The notes beneath the pieces are model-generated. The model made no database searches, was not told the origin of the DNA, and saw nothing but the letters and a program-made list of their open reading frames with translations. The translations under genes and the position numbers were made by a program. From Myxococcales bacterium (lineage in GTDB: Bacteria > Myxococcota_A > Polyangia > Polyangiales > Houyiibacteriaceae), in contig JAHEEE010000005.1 in the NCBI GenBank assembly GCA_024640845.1, forward strand, positions 1 to 64,000: a stretch of DNA of 64,000 nucleotides, given 5' to 3'. Positions 25,441 through 34,617 of this stretch are shown here, piece by piece. How positions within the stretch are numbered: the first letter of the stretch is position 1; every line of letters begins with the position of its first letter.

Positions 25441-27319
25441 GACCGGCTTCGCCGTACTCGGCGCGGAGGCTCGTCGAGTCCCAGCCCGCGTCAGCTTCTT
25501 CGTTCTGCAGATTCAAGTCGTCGATCAACGCCTGCTCGAGGTAGTTGATCTGTTCGCGCACCGCGCTGAAGTAGTTTTTCTTCTCGAAGCGTATCCGAGC
25601 GAGCTCGATGAGAGAGTCCTGATCGTGCCGGCGAAACGCGCGGGCCGCGCGCTGCGTTTGATAGGCGCGAAAGCCAAGCTGACGAAGCACGTCCCCACCC
25701 ATCTGAATCGAGGTGTCGAGGGTCTCTCGATAGACGCGGGAGACGCCCTCGTCGAGAAGCTCGTACGCCTCCAGGCGACCTCGCGCCCTCGCGATGATCG
25801 AAAGATTCGGAAAGTGTTTCTTGCAGGTGCGCACCAACGAGAGTACGCGCGCATGTTCGTCGATGGCGATGACGATCACCTCCGCTTTTTGCGCCCCTGC
25901 GGCTTCGAGCAGGTCGACCCGGCACGCGTCCCCGTAAAAGACCTTCAACCCAATCTTTCTCAGGAGCTCGACGTGGTCGGAATCGTACTCGAGAACGGTC
26001 GCATCGACCCGGTTCGCACGCAGGAATCGACCGACGATGCCTCCCACGCGGCCGAAGCCCGCAATGATGACCCGATTACTCTCCTCGATCTTGTCGGGTT
26101 CCCGCGTCTCGAGCGGACGAGTCCCCGTGCGGGGCTGCAACACGCGTTCGTTGAACAGCATCAAGAGCGGCGTGACCGCCATCGAGATTGCCACCGCGGC
26201 GACCAACGAGTGAGTCAGCTCAGCAGCGATGACGCCGTGCTGGAGCGCGAACGAGAAGAGGACGAAGGCGAACTCGCCTCCTTGTGCGAGCGCGAACGTA
26301 AAGAGCATGCTCTGATCGAGCCCCATTCGAAACGCTTTCGCGAGCCCGAAGAGCACGATCATCTTCACGATGACGAGCCCGCCGACGATGGCCGCGATTG
26401 TCGCTGGCTCGTTGGCGATGAGGGCGAAATCGACGGAAGCACCGACGGCGATGAAAAACACGCCGAGCAGCAGCCCTTTGAACGGGTCGATGTCGGCTTC
26501 GAGCTCGTGACGGTACTCGCTTTCTGCCAAGACTACGCCGGCCACGAACGTCCCGAGCGCGGGGCTCAGCCCAACTTGTGCCATGAGTAGAGCGATTCCG
26601 ATGACCAAGAGCAGCCCGGCAGCGGTGAAGATCTCCCGAAGACGGGCCTGGGCGATGAACCGAAAGAGCGGCCGCATCAGGTAGCGGCCCCCGACGACGA
26701 TCGCGCTGACCGCTCCGAGAACCGCGAGGGTCTGACCCCAAGCTGGAAGCCCATCGACCCACGCAGCGCCGTGCCCGGTGCTCGACGTTCCTCCTCTGCC
26801 GCTTCCTAGCAGCGGAAGCACTGCAAGGATCGGGATCACTGCGATATCCTGAAAAAGCAGCACCGAGAACGCCCCTTGTCCGCCGTCGGTATCGAGCAAG
26901 CCCTTCTCCGCGAGGGTCTGAAGCACGATCGCCGTCGAGGAGAGGGCGAGGATCATTCCAATGGCGAACGCAGCCCGGAGAGGCTGACCGAGTGCGACGC
27001 CGATGCCCGTGAATGCTGCCGTCGTCACCGCGACCTGCATCCCACCGAGGCCCAGGATCGGCCCACGCATCCGCCACAGGAGCGATGGCTGTAGCTCGAG
27101 CCCGATGAGAAACAGCATCATGACCACACCGAATTCGGCGAAGTGCATGACGTCTTCACCTTCGCTTCCGATCAGGCCAAACCCGAAAGGACCGATCGCC
27201 ATCCCGGCTAGCAAGTAGCCGAGCACGGATCCGAGGCCAAGACGCTTGGCAACCGGCACCGCCAGGACTGCCGCAGCGAGGTAAACGAAGGCTTGGAAGA
27301 AGAATCCTTGACCGTACAT
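25418..27319 (-). CDS. KefB/KefC-type cation:proton antiporter (CPA2) with RCK domain
   Basis: 633 residues. Residues 1-385 contain about twelve membrane segments of the CPA2 exchanger fold (LGSVLGYLLAGMAIGPFG, LIGLELQPSLLW, ALSSTAIVLQTL, LALAQGGEFAFVLFSFAL-like end). Residues about 405-520 are a TrkA-N/RCK domain with the dinucleotide motif IIAGFGRVGGIVGRFL. Kef proteins export K+ in exchange for protons and are gated by glutathione adducts in Enterobacteria. Its ATG overlaps the stop codon of the upstream flavoprotein gene by one base (TGATG), so both are co-translated, as in kefFC/kefGB operons. Confidence 0.9.
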   Translation of the reverse strand: MYGQGFFFQAFVYLAAAVLAVPVAKRLGLGSVLGYLLAGMAIGPFGFGLIGSEGEDVMHFAEFGVVMMLFLIGLELQPSLLWRMRGPILGLGGMQVAVTTAAFTGIGVALGQPLRAAFAIGMILALSSTAIVLQTLAEKGLLDTDGGQGAFSVLLFQDIAVIPILAVLPLLGSGRGGTSSTGHGAAWVDGLPAWGQTLAVLGAVSAIVVGGRYLMRPLFRFIAQARLREIFTAAGLLLVIGIALLMAQVGLSPALGTFVAGVVLAESEYRHELEADIDPFKGLLLGVFFIAVGASVDFALIANEPATIAAIVGGLVIVKMIVLFGLAKAFRMGLDQSMLFTFALAQGGEFAFVLFSFALQHGVIAAELTHSLVAAVAISMAVTPLLMLFNERVLQPRTGTRPLETREPDKIEESNRVIIAGFGRVGGIVGRFLRANRVDATVLEYDSDHVELLRKIGLKVFYGDACRVDLLEAAGAQKAEVIVIAIDEHARVLSLVRTCKKHFPNLSIIARARGRLEAYELLDEGVSRVYRETLDTSIQMGGDVLRQLGFRAYQTQRAARAFRRHDQDSLIELARIRFEKKNYFSAVREQINYLEQALIDDLNLQNEEADAGWDSTSLRAEYGEAGPTGRSSS

Positions 27320-27864
27320 CAGCCCGCGACCAGTCCTTTCAGCATTGCCCTGTATCGTGCCGCGTGGTCATGCATCTCGTCCCGCGTCATCCCGTGCGCT
27401 CCATAGACTGCGAACGGAGGTAGATACTGCATGCCGCAGAGCTCCGCGGTCTTCTTGATCGGTAAGAGCAGCTCTTCGATTGTGGTCCCGTGAAAGCCAT
27501 CGCGGCTGTAAGCGCTTTGCCGGGCGCCAGTGCTCACTGCGTTCATGAGCTTCTTGCCGTGAAGCGCGGTTCCGTCCTGTCCATAGGCCCATCCGTGGAC
27601 CAGCACGAGGTCCTCCCACTGTTTGAGGATGGCAGGGGTGCTGTACCAGAAGAACGGGTGCTGAAGAACGATGATGTCGTGGGCCTCGAGCAGGGCCTGT
27701 TCGCGTCGAACGTCGATGTCGAAGTCTGGGTACGCCTCGTACAGATCGTGGAAGGTCACGCCCTCGAGCGTCTCGAGCCCCTCGGTCAGCACGCGGTTGA
27801 CTCGAGATCGTTCGAGAGCTGGATGGGCGAAGAGGATGAGGACCCGGCTTCTGAGGTCAGGCAT
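27319..27864 (-). CDS. KefF/KefG-type NAD(P)H quinone oxidoreductase (antiporter ancillary subunit)
   Basis: 181 residues of the flavodoxin-like NQO1 family: VLILFAHPALERSRVNRVL (flavin-binding start), LYEAYPDFDIDVRREQALL, HPFFWYSTPAILKQWEDLVLVHGWAYG and the Gly-rich KKLMNAVSTGA. In Enterobacteria the KefF and KefG subunits bind and activate the Kef antiporter. The one-base overlap with the antiporter gene supports the same partnership. No signal peptide; it should act at the inner face of the membrane. It is divergent from the crotonase gene. Confidence 0.88.
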   Translation of the reverse strand: MPDLRSRVLILFAHPALERSRVNRVLTEGLETLEGVTFHDLYEAYPDFDIDVRREQALLEAHDIIVLQHPFFWYSTPAILKQWEDLVLVHGWAYGQDGTALHGKKLMNAVSTGARQSAYSRDGFHGTTIEELLLPIKKTAELCGMQYLPPFAVYGAHGMTRDEMHDHAARYRAMLKGLVAG

Positions 27865-27916
27865 CGCTGGCCGAGCTTAGCAGACGAAGAACGCGCCGCG
27901 TGCTATGCGTGACCCC

Positions 27917-28651
27917 ATGGCTAGCTCATTAGTGACATTCGAACTCGAGCATTCCATCGCTACGCTCACGATGGACGACGGCAAGCGCAATGCCCTATCG
28001 CCCGCGATGTTCGACGAAATCTACGAGGGGCTCGAGCGCGCGGAGCGGGAGGATGCGGCCGTGGTAATCACCGGGCGTGAAGGGGTGTTGTCCGCAGGCT
28101 TCGACCTCAAGGTGATGAAGGCCGGCGGCGTTCAAGCCGTGAAGATGCTGCGCGCTGGGTACGGCCTGACCGCACGGCTGTTGTCGTTCCCGAAGCCCGT
28201 GGTCATCGCCTCGCCCGGTCATGCGTATGCGATGGGCGCATTCATGCTGCTGTCCGGAGACTACCGCTTCGGAGTACCGGGCCCCTACACCTACGTTGCA
28301 AACGAGGTGGCGATCGGTCTTCCGATGCCACGCGTTGCCTGCGAGGTGCTTCGACTGCGCTTGAACCCTGCAGCTCGTGAGCGTGCGGTGGTCTTGTCTG
28401 AAGAGTTCTCCCCAGAGGGCGCGCTGCAGGTGGGCTTCATCGACGCGTTGGTGCCCGTCGAGCGATTGCTCGATGAAGCGCGTAGCAAGGCTGCGGCGCT
28501 TCTCGAGCTCGATCCAGCTGCGCACGCGACATCCAAGAAGCGCTTGCGCGCTGACACGCTCAGAAACATTCGCGCGTCCCTTCCGCTGGACCTCGCGGAC
28601 GCCGTAGTGCTTGGTGCCAAGCAGGTCGTGAAGGCCAGGCGAGCGCGCTGA
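27917..28651 (+). CDS. Enoyl-CoA hydratase/isomerase (crotonase) family protein
   Basis: 244 residues from the second of two in-frame ATGs (27905 and 27917); neither has a strong ribosome-binding site. Crotonase features are FELEHSIATLTMDDGKRNAL, VVITGREGVLSAGFDLKVMK (the oxyanion-hole region with SAGFDL) and PGHAYAMGAFMLLSGDYRFG (second oxyanion glycine). The usual catalytic Glu positions are not clear: the region reads NEVAIGLPMPRVACEVLRLRL, which keeps the first Glu. It acts on an acyl-CoA; the reaction is not defined. No beta-oxidation operon is nearby. Confidence 0.85.
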   Translation: MASSLVTFELEHSIATLTMDDGKRNALSPAMFDEIYEGLERAEREDAAVVITGREGVLSAGFDLKVMKAGGVQAVKMLRAGYGLTARLLSFPKPVVIASPGHAYAMGAFMLLSGDYRFGVPGPYTYVANEVAIGLPMPRVACEVLRLRLNPAARERAVVLSEEFSPEGALQVGFIDALVPVERLLDEARSKAAALLELDPAAHATSKKRLRADTLRNIRASLPLDLADAVVLGAKQVVKARRAR

Positions 28652-28760
28652 TCCCCAACCCCCCGCTAACGATGAAAACGATTGACGATGAATTCGCGCT
28701 GGGGGTCATGTTTGTGCTTGCCTACAAGCGAAGGCGTCCTCACGCTCTCGTACCAAGCCC

Positions 28761-29273
28761 ATGACTGAGCTCCACCAACTCGACCCCGTTACTCTCGATT
28801 TTTTCGATACGGCGCCGCTGCGCGTGCAGTGCACGTTGCAGGCCAACTGCAGTCCCGAACGACTCTTCGAAACCCTGCGCGGCGATGCCGTCTGGACCGA
28901 ATGGGCGGGCGTCATTCAGGGCGTGGAGTGGACTTCTCCGAAGCCCTACGCCAAGAACGCCACTCGCAACGTCTCATTGACGGGCGGAATGATGGTGAAG
29001 GAGCTCTTCTTTCACTGGGAAGAAAACGAGCGCATCGCGTTCTACGTCACCGAATCGACCATTCCAGGCCTTTCGAAGTTCGCAGAAGACTACAGAGTCG
29101 AACGCGTTGGACCGAATGAAACGCGACTGACCTGGACCGTGGCGATCGAGAACCAGGGTTTCATGCGGTACCTCAACGCGATCACTGCGCCGCTCATGAA
29201 GCTCGTGTTCCAGAGCTGGCTCAGGAAGTATAAGAAGATCCTCGAGGCGCCCGCTACCCACCCCGCAAGCTAA
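28761..29273 (+). CDS. SRPBCC-fold (polyketide cyclase/START-like) protein
   Basis: 170 residues with the pattern of a small START-type barrel: VQCTLQANCSPERLFETLRG (first strand and helix), WAGVIQGVEWTSP, NVSLTGGMMVKELFFHWEE, VERVGPNETRLTWTVAIEN and a long C-terminal helix FMRYLNAITAPLMKLVFQSWLRKYKK. Such proteins bind hydrophobic ligands; none can be predicted here. No signal peptide. It lies 109 bases after the crotonase gene and 76 before the symporter gene. Confidence 0.8.
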   Translation: MTELHQLDPVTLDFFDTAPLRVQCTLQANCSPERLFETLRGDAVWTEWAGVIQGVEWTSPKPYAKNATRNVSLTGGMMVKELFFHWEENERIAFYVTESTIPGLSKFAEDYRVERVGPNETRLTWTVAIENQGFMRYLNAITAPLMKLVFQSWLRKYKKILEAPATHPAS

Positions 29274-29349
29274 ATCGGGCACGCGGAGATCTCGATGCCG
29301 CGAACCGCGCGCGCCTTCGCCGAACTCGCGAGAAGCGCTGGACGACACT

Positions 29350-30939
29350 ATGCTGGCGAGCATGCCCCAGCTAGAGGTCACGTCGTGGGACCTTGCCATT
29401 TTGATCGGCTACGTCGTCCTCACCCGCATCGCCTTCGGATGGTTCTTCGCGAGGCAAACACGTGGAGAAGGCGCCGAGGGCTACTTCCTCGCCAGCCATC
29501 GGATGCGTTGGCCGATCATTGGGCTTTCCTTCTACGTCGCCAACATGGGCGGCAGCAGCTTCGTCGGGCTTCCTGGAGCCGGATATCATAGTGGCATCAG
29601 CGTCTTTCACTACGAGTGGATGCCGGCGCTGCTCTTGATTCTGTTCTCGATGTTTTTTCTGCCGGTGTTCTTGCGCACCCGGATTTACACGGCCCCTCAA
29701 TACCTCGAGGAACGCTTCGGCCGCGGCTCCCGCGTCGCATTCTCTGCGATGCTGCTCGTCACCAGCATGCTCGTCGATGCGCCTGGCTCGCTCTACGCCG
29801 GCGCGATGGTTCTCAAGACCTTGCTTCCTGGTGTCTCGATCTGGATCACGATCACCGTCGCGGCGCTGGCGGCCGGCGTGTACATCTCCTTCGGCGGCCT
29901 CGGGGCGGTCGTCGCCAACGACGCCCTGCAAGCGCTTCTCATTCTTGCCGGCGGAATCGTCATCGCCGTTCTGGCCTGGCAAGCGGTCCCCTCCTGGGAC
30001 GCGGTCGTACAAGCCGCCCCGCCAGGGGCGCTCAATCTCATGCAACCTGCCGATGATCCGATCATGCCGTGGCCGGGCATCGTTGGGGTGTTCATCGTCG
30101 GGATGTATTTCTGGTGCACCAACCAATTCATCATCCAGCGCGCGCTCGGGGCGCAGACGCTCGATGATGGTCGGTGGGGCGCTTTGTTTGCGGGCCTGCT
30201 GAAGCTGCCGAACCTCTTCATCCTCATCCTGCCCGGCGTGTTGGCCACGGTCCTCTACCCGGATCTCGAGAATCCCGACCTCGTGTTTCCGATGCTGGCG
30301 TTCGACCTGCTGCCGGTCGGGCTTCGAGGCTTCATGCTGGCGGTGCTTGCCGCGGCGATGCTATCGAGCTTGGAAGCGATTCTTCACTCGGGCGCGACCT
30401 TGTTCACGATGGACTTCGTCCAACCCGCGCGACCAGAAATCGACACCCAGGGGCTCGCACGCTGGGGCCGCGTGACCACGCTGGTCTTCATGGTCTTCGC
30501 CGTCCTTTGGACGCCTCAGATCTCGCGTTTTCCGACCCTTTGGCAGTACCTGCAATCGATCCTCTCGTATCTGACGCCCCCGATCGTGGCCGTGTTCCTG
30601 CTGGGGTTGTTCTGGCGACGCGCAAACGGTGCTGGCGCGCTTGCGGGTCTCGTCGTGGGAGTTCCGCTCGGCGTTGCCAGCTGGGCTGCGGTCGAGTTGT
30701 TCGGATTGTTCGAGCTTCAGTTTCTCTACGCTGCCCAGATCATGTTTGCGCTCGGTGTGGTGCTCGTCGTCGGGGTCAGCCTGCTGACACCTGCACCCCC
30801 TGAGCAGAAGGTCGAGGGGCATGTCTGGCGACCAAGCGATGCGGCCGTTGCGCTCGGCACGCCGTGGTACCGAGACTATCGCTACCAGTCGGCACTCCTC
30901 GGACTGCTCACGCTCGGCACCGTGGTCTGGTGGTGGTGA
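29350..30939 (+). CDS. Sodium:solute symporter (SSS/SLC5 family)
   Basis: 529 residues with about 13-14 membrane segments. SSS-family marks are GYFLASHRMRWPIIGLSFY in the first part, NMGGSSFVGLPGAGYHSG, RTRIYTAPQYLEERFG (the conserved R-x-x-T-x-x-E-Y-L-E-x-R-F region) and the later AAMLSSLEAILHSGATLFTMD (Na+-site region with Ser). It should couple Na+ entry to uptake of a solute (sugar, amino acid or carboxylate); the substrate is not visible. A second ATG at 29362 could be the start. Confidence 0.88.
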   Translation: MLASMPQLEVTSWDLAILIGYVVLTRIAFGWFFARQTRGEGAEGYFLASHRMRWPIIGLSFYVANMGGSSFVGLPGAGYHSGISVFHYEWMPALLLILFSMFFLPVFLRTRIYTAPQYLEERFGRGSRVAFSAMLLVTSMLVDAPGSLYAGAMVLKTLLPGVSIWITITVAALAAGVYISFGGLGAVVANDALQALLILAGGIVIAVLAWQAVPSWDAVVQAAPPGALNLMQPADDPIMPWPGIVGVFIVGMYFWCTNQFIIQRALGAQTLDDGRWGALFAGLLKLPNLFILILPGVLATVLYPDLENPDLVFPMLAFDLLPVGLRGFMLAVLAAAMLSSLEAILHSGATLFTMDFVQPARPEIDTQGLARWGRVTTLVFMVFAVLWTPQISRFPTLWQYLQSILSYLTPPIVAVFLLGLFWRRANGAGALAGLVVGVPLGVASWAAVELFGLFELQFLYAAQIMFALGVVLVVGVSLLTPAPPEQKVEGHVWRPSDAAVALGTPWYRDYRYQSALLGLLTLGTVVWWW

Positions 30940-31178
30940 AGAGTCGAGAAGACACCGGCCGGGCGGACTCATCGACTTTGATGCCCGTCCGCGCTGTTCC
31001 AGAGATGGCTCGAGAAGTATGAGAGGGATTCCGCCCGACCAAGGCGCTTGCTTGACTCGCGAACGCTGCGCTCCGCTGCTTCGACTTGCCGCCGATCTCC
31101 AATCCGTTACGCGTCGGATATGCCGAAGATCGACCGCGTGACTGCCCCGACCTCCCAGCACAAGGACGGGACACCGTA

Positions 31179-32393
31179 TTAAGCGCTCGGAGCGCGCTGA
31201 ATGCAGCGCAGGGTCTCCTCGGCGATCTCGAGCTCCTCGTTGGTAGGCACGACCCACACCTCGACCGGCGCTCCTCGCCGATGGATTGGCCGGGCGCCCG
31301 TCGCGTTGGCTCGGTTTCGGGCGTCATCGAGCTCGATGCCCAGAGCCTCGAGTCCCTCGCAGGCTCGCTCGCGAATCTCCGGTGAGTTCTCGCCGACGCC
31401 CGCCGTGAAGACGATTGCATCGACCTGGCGCAGCGCTGCCATGTATGCGCCGATGTACTTGCGCAGGCGGTACGTGTAGACGTCCAACGCAAGTCGAGCC
31501 GACGCATCGCCCGAGGCTTCGCGTCGCAGAACGTCTCGCATGTCACCGACGCCGCAGAGGCCCACGAGCCCGGACGCCTTGTTGAGGCTGGCGTCGATCT
31601 GCGCGATGTCCACACCGGCGTGTCGCACCAAGTGCGTGAGCACCCCAGGGTCGAGGTCGCCACCCCGCGTCCCCATGACCAGGCCTTCGAGCGGTGTCAG
31701 ACCCATCGACGTGTCCACGCTCTTGCCATTCGCAATGGCGGTCGCGCTCGCACCGTTGCCGAGGTGTAACACGATGAGATTGAGCTCTTCGAGAGGCCGG
31801 TCGAGCTCGCGAGCCGTCTGCTTCGCCACATAGGCATGCGAGGTCCCGTGGAACCCATAGCGACGCACCCCGTGGGATCGATACCATTCGTCAGGGACGG
31901 CGTATCGATAGGCGCGGGGCGGGATGGTCTGATGGAAGGCCGTGTCGAACACAGCAACCTGCGGGACATCCGGTCGGCGAGCCATGGACACCTCGATGCC
32001 CAAAAGGTTGGCTGGGTTGTGCAGTGGTGCCAGAGGCTCGAGCTCCCGGATGGCGGCGATCACCTGGTTGTCGATCAGAGAAGGCTCTCGAAAGGCTTCG
32101 CCCCCGTGAACGACGCGGTGTCCGATCGCATGGAGCTCGCTGCCACTCCCCACTGCGCCGTCTTCAGCGAGGAGATCGGCGATTCGGTCGAGGGCTGCGC
32201 CGTGGTCCCGGATCTCGCACAAAGCGGTGCTTTCCCGGAACGTTCCGCCTCCATCTTGTTGGCCGTAAACGAGTCGGCTGCCCGAATCCCCGATGCGCTC
32301 GGCGGCGCCTCTCGCGAGGAGGGTCCGCTCCGCCATGTCGAAGAGCTGGTACTTCAACGAAGAGCTTCCGGAGTTGAGAACCAAGATTTTCAC
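31179..32393 (-). CDS. ackA: Acetate kinase
   Basis: 404 residues, full length for the family. Motifs are LVLNSGSSSLKYQLFDM (N-terminal phosphate-binding), VVHGGEAF, FDTAFHQTIPPRAYRYAVP, YGFHGTSHAYVA, LHLGNGASATAI and DTSMGLTPLEGLVMGTRGGDLDP, and VFTAGVGENS near the end. It makes ATP and acetate from acetyl phosphate, or the reverse. The start is GTG, overlapping the stop of pta by four bases (GTGA), so the two are translationally coupled. Transcription reads away from the universal-stress gene. Confidence 0.96.
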   Translation of the reverse strand: MKILVLNSGSSSLKYQLFDMAERTLLARGAAERIGDSGSRLVYGQQDGGGTFRESTALCEIRDHGAALDRIADLLAEDGAVGSGSELHAIGHRVVHGGEAFREPSLIDNQVIAAIRELEPLAPLHNPANLLGIEVSMARRPDVPQVAVFDTAFHQTIPPRAYRYAVPDEWYRSHGVRRYGFHGTSHAYVAKQTARELDRPLEELNLIVLHLGNGASATAIANGKSVDTSMGLTPLEGLVMGTRGGDLDPGVLTHLVRHAGVDIAQIDASLNKASGLVGLCGVGDMRDVLRREASGDASARLALDVYTYRLRKYIGAYMAALRQVDAIVFTAGVGENSPEIRERACEGLEALGIELDDARNRANATGARPIHRRGAPVEVWVVPTNEELEIAEETLRCIQRAPSA

Positions 32394-34489
32394 GACTTGT
32401 CTTCGTGCGACTGAGCCTGAATTGCGGTCACCGCCACCGTGTTCACGATGTCGGGCACACTGCAGCCGCGGCTCAGGTCGTTGACGGGTTTGTTCAGGCC
32501 CTGCAGCACCGGACCGATCGCCACGGCATTCGCCGAGCGCTGCACCGCCTTGTATGTGTTGTTCCCGGTGTTGAGGTCGGGGAAGATCAGAACGGTCGCG
32601 CGCCCTGCCACGGCGCTGCCCGGAAGCTTCTTGTTTGCGACCTCGACATCTACGGCAGCGTCGTACTGGATGGGGCCTTCGATCTCGAGATCCGGTCGGC
32701 GCGAGCGCGCGATCGCAGTGGCTTCCCGGACTTTAGCAACGTCCTCTCCTGATCCGGAAGCTCCGGTCGAATAGGAAAGCATGGCAACGCGCGGCTCGAT
32801 GCCGAAGGTTGCCGCCGTCTCTGCTGAGCTGATGGCGATGTCCGCGAGCTCTTCGGCATTCGGGTTAGGGTTCACTGCGCAGTCGCCGTAGACCAACACC
32901 CGGTCGCGCAAGCACATCAGAAAGACGCTCGAGACCACCGAAACGCCTTTGCGGGTTCGGATGAACTCCAACGCCGGCCTAATCGTGTGCGCTGTCGTGT
33001 GCGCGGCGCCGGAGACCATCCCATCGGCTCTTCCCTGGTGTACCATCATCGAACCGAAGTAACTCACGTCCCCCATGACATCGTAGGCCCGCTCCTCGGT
33101 CACACCTCTGTGCTTTCGGAGCTCGAGATAGACATCCGCAAAGCTACGCCGCCATTCCGAGGTCAGAGGATCGATGATCTCGGCGCCGTCGAGTTGGACA
33201 CCGAGTGTGGAGGCGAGCTCCCGGATCTCTCTCGGGTTTCCTAGCAGTGTCAGGTTTGCCACGCGTCGCCGCAGCAGGATCTCCGAGGCGCGCAGGATGC
33301 GCTCGTCGGTCCCTTCTGGCAGCACGATGTGTTGGCGGCTGACTTTGGCTCGCTCGATCAGCTCGTACTCGAAGCGAAGCGGTGTCATCCGTGGCGAATG
33401 GCTCACTTGGATGCGCTCCGCGAGCTCCGATAGGTCGACGTGCTCCTCGAAGAGTCCGAGCGCGGTCGCGATCTTGCGATCGTTGCCCGCCCTGATCGCC
33501 CCAGCGAGCTCGCTGAGCTTGGCGGCGATGCCGAACGTGTCGTTCGCCACCCCGATCACCGGGACCGATGTGCGCCTCAAGCCCCTGATGAGCTGGGCTA
33601 CGGGCTCGGCCGGCTCCAAGCCACCCGTCAGAACGACACCGGCGATGTCGGGGAATGACTCGGAGCGCACCGAGGCCAGGCATGCGAGCAAGACGTCGGC
33701 ACGATCGCCGCCGGCGATCACCACTGCGCCGGGCTCAAGGCGCGGCAAGAGGTTAGGCACCTCCATCGCCGCAACCGCGAACCCTCGAGCGAGGCCCTGA
33801 AGGCGTTGCTGGTCACCGAAAAGCAACTTCCCATCGAGTGCGCTCATAATCTCGGACAGAGTGGGGTGCCCCAGGGTTTCGTCCTCGGGCACGACGTACA
33901 CCGGCTCCTCGCCGTTCCACCTTCCGGCGAAACCCTCCTTAACCTCTTCGACTCGTTCGTGCGCAACCCGGTTGACTAGGGTGGCGACGATCGAGCAGTC
34001 CTCGCGCGCAAAGGCACGCCGCGCCGCCCTGACGTCCTCGACGATGGCTTCTGGCTCGCGGCCTTGTCCGTTCGCGACGAAGAACACCGGACACGCGAGG
34101 TGAGCGGCCACGCGTGCGTTGAACTCGAACTCGAAGGCCGCGCCCACGCCAGAGTAGTCGGTCCCCTCGCACACGACGAAGTCGCACTCGGACTCGAGCT
34201 TCTTGTAGCGGCTGAGAATGCGCGCCAGCAGCTCGTCCGACTGGTCGGCTCCCACCATGGCACGGGCCTCGTCGTAGGGGCCGCCGCTCGAGGTGTCAGC
34301 ATCGGGGCGCAGCTCATAGCGCGATCGCATGAGCGCAATCTCGCGATCGGCCTCTGCCGCACCATTGACCACCGGTCGAAAGAACCCGAGTCGCTCCACC
34401 CGTCGAGATGCCAGCTCCATCAAACCAAGCGCCGCCAACGACTTCCCGGCGCGCGCTTGAATCGACGCAATGTAAACGCTTGTTGCCAA
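32390..34489 (-). CDS. pta: Phosphate acetyltransferase (long form)
   Basis: 699 residues, starting at TTG behind GAAAGGCAGCAG. It has the three-part long-Pta layout: an N-terminal P-loop-like domain (YIASIQARAGKSLAALGL), a DRTGG middle domain (about residues 215-330, GAVVIAGGDRADV, AGVVLTGG), and the C-terminal catalytic PTA/PTB domain (about 375-695, HIVLPEGTDERILRASEILL, YGDCAVNPNPNAEELADIA, VAMLSYSTGASGSGEDV, LIFPDLNTGNNTYKAVQR). It links acetyl-CoA and acetyl phosphate. The acetate kinase gene follows with a GTGA overlap. It starts 128 bases from the divergent universal-stress gene. Confidence 0.95.
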   Translation of the reverse strand: MATSVYIASIQARAGKSLAALGLMELASRRVERLGFFRPVVNGAAEADREIALMRSRYELRPDADTSSGGPYDEARAMVGADQSDELLARILSRYKKLESECDFVVCEGTDYSGVGAAFEFEFNARVAAHLACPVFFVANGQGREPEAIVEDVRAARRAFAREDCSIVATLVNRVAHERVEEVKEGFAGRWNGEEPVYVVPEDETLGHPTLSEIMSALDGKLLFGDQQRLQGLARGFAVAAMEVPNLLPRLEPGAVVIAGGDRADVLLACLASVRSESFPDIAGVVLTGGLEPAEPVAQLIRGLRRTSVPVIGVANDTFGIAAKLSELAGAIRAGNDRKIATALGLFEEHVDLSELAERIQVSHSPRMTPLRFEYELIERAKVSRQHIVLPEGTDERILRASEILLRRRVANLTLLGNPREIRELASTLGVQLDGAEIIDPLTSEWRRSFADVYLELRKHRGVTEERAYDVMGDVSYFGSMMVHQGRADGMVSGAAHTTAHTIRPALEFIRTRKGVSVVSSVFLMCLRDRVLVYGDCAVNPNPNAEELADIAISSAETAATFGIEPRVAMLSYSTGASGSGEDVAKVREATAIARSRRPDLEIEGPIQYDAAVDVEVANKKLPGSAVAGRATVLIFPDLNTGNNTYKAVQRSANAVAIGPVLQGLNKPVNDLSRGCSVPDIVNTVAVTAIQAQSHEDKS

Positions 34490-34617
34490 CTGCTGCCTTT
34501 CGGGCGGCGCAGGATGCCACCGGACGGATGGTTATTCAACGCCGGGCTCACGGAGCAGAATTGCAGTGCCCGAGGCGCTCTGGTAAGGCACTCAGCGAAC
34601 GTTCTTTCAAGATCGGG
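34490..34617. promoter_or_regulatory. Divergent region between pta and the stress-protein/ATPase operon
   Basis: 128 bases that should hold the promoters of both pta-ackA (minus) and the universal-stress-protein/ATPase pair (plus). I checked for sigma70 and sigma54 elements; a partial GG/GC sigma54-like match before the stress gene has the wrong spacing, so none is claimed. AAGG before 34489 is the pta ribosome-binding site. Confidence 0.35.
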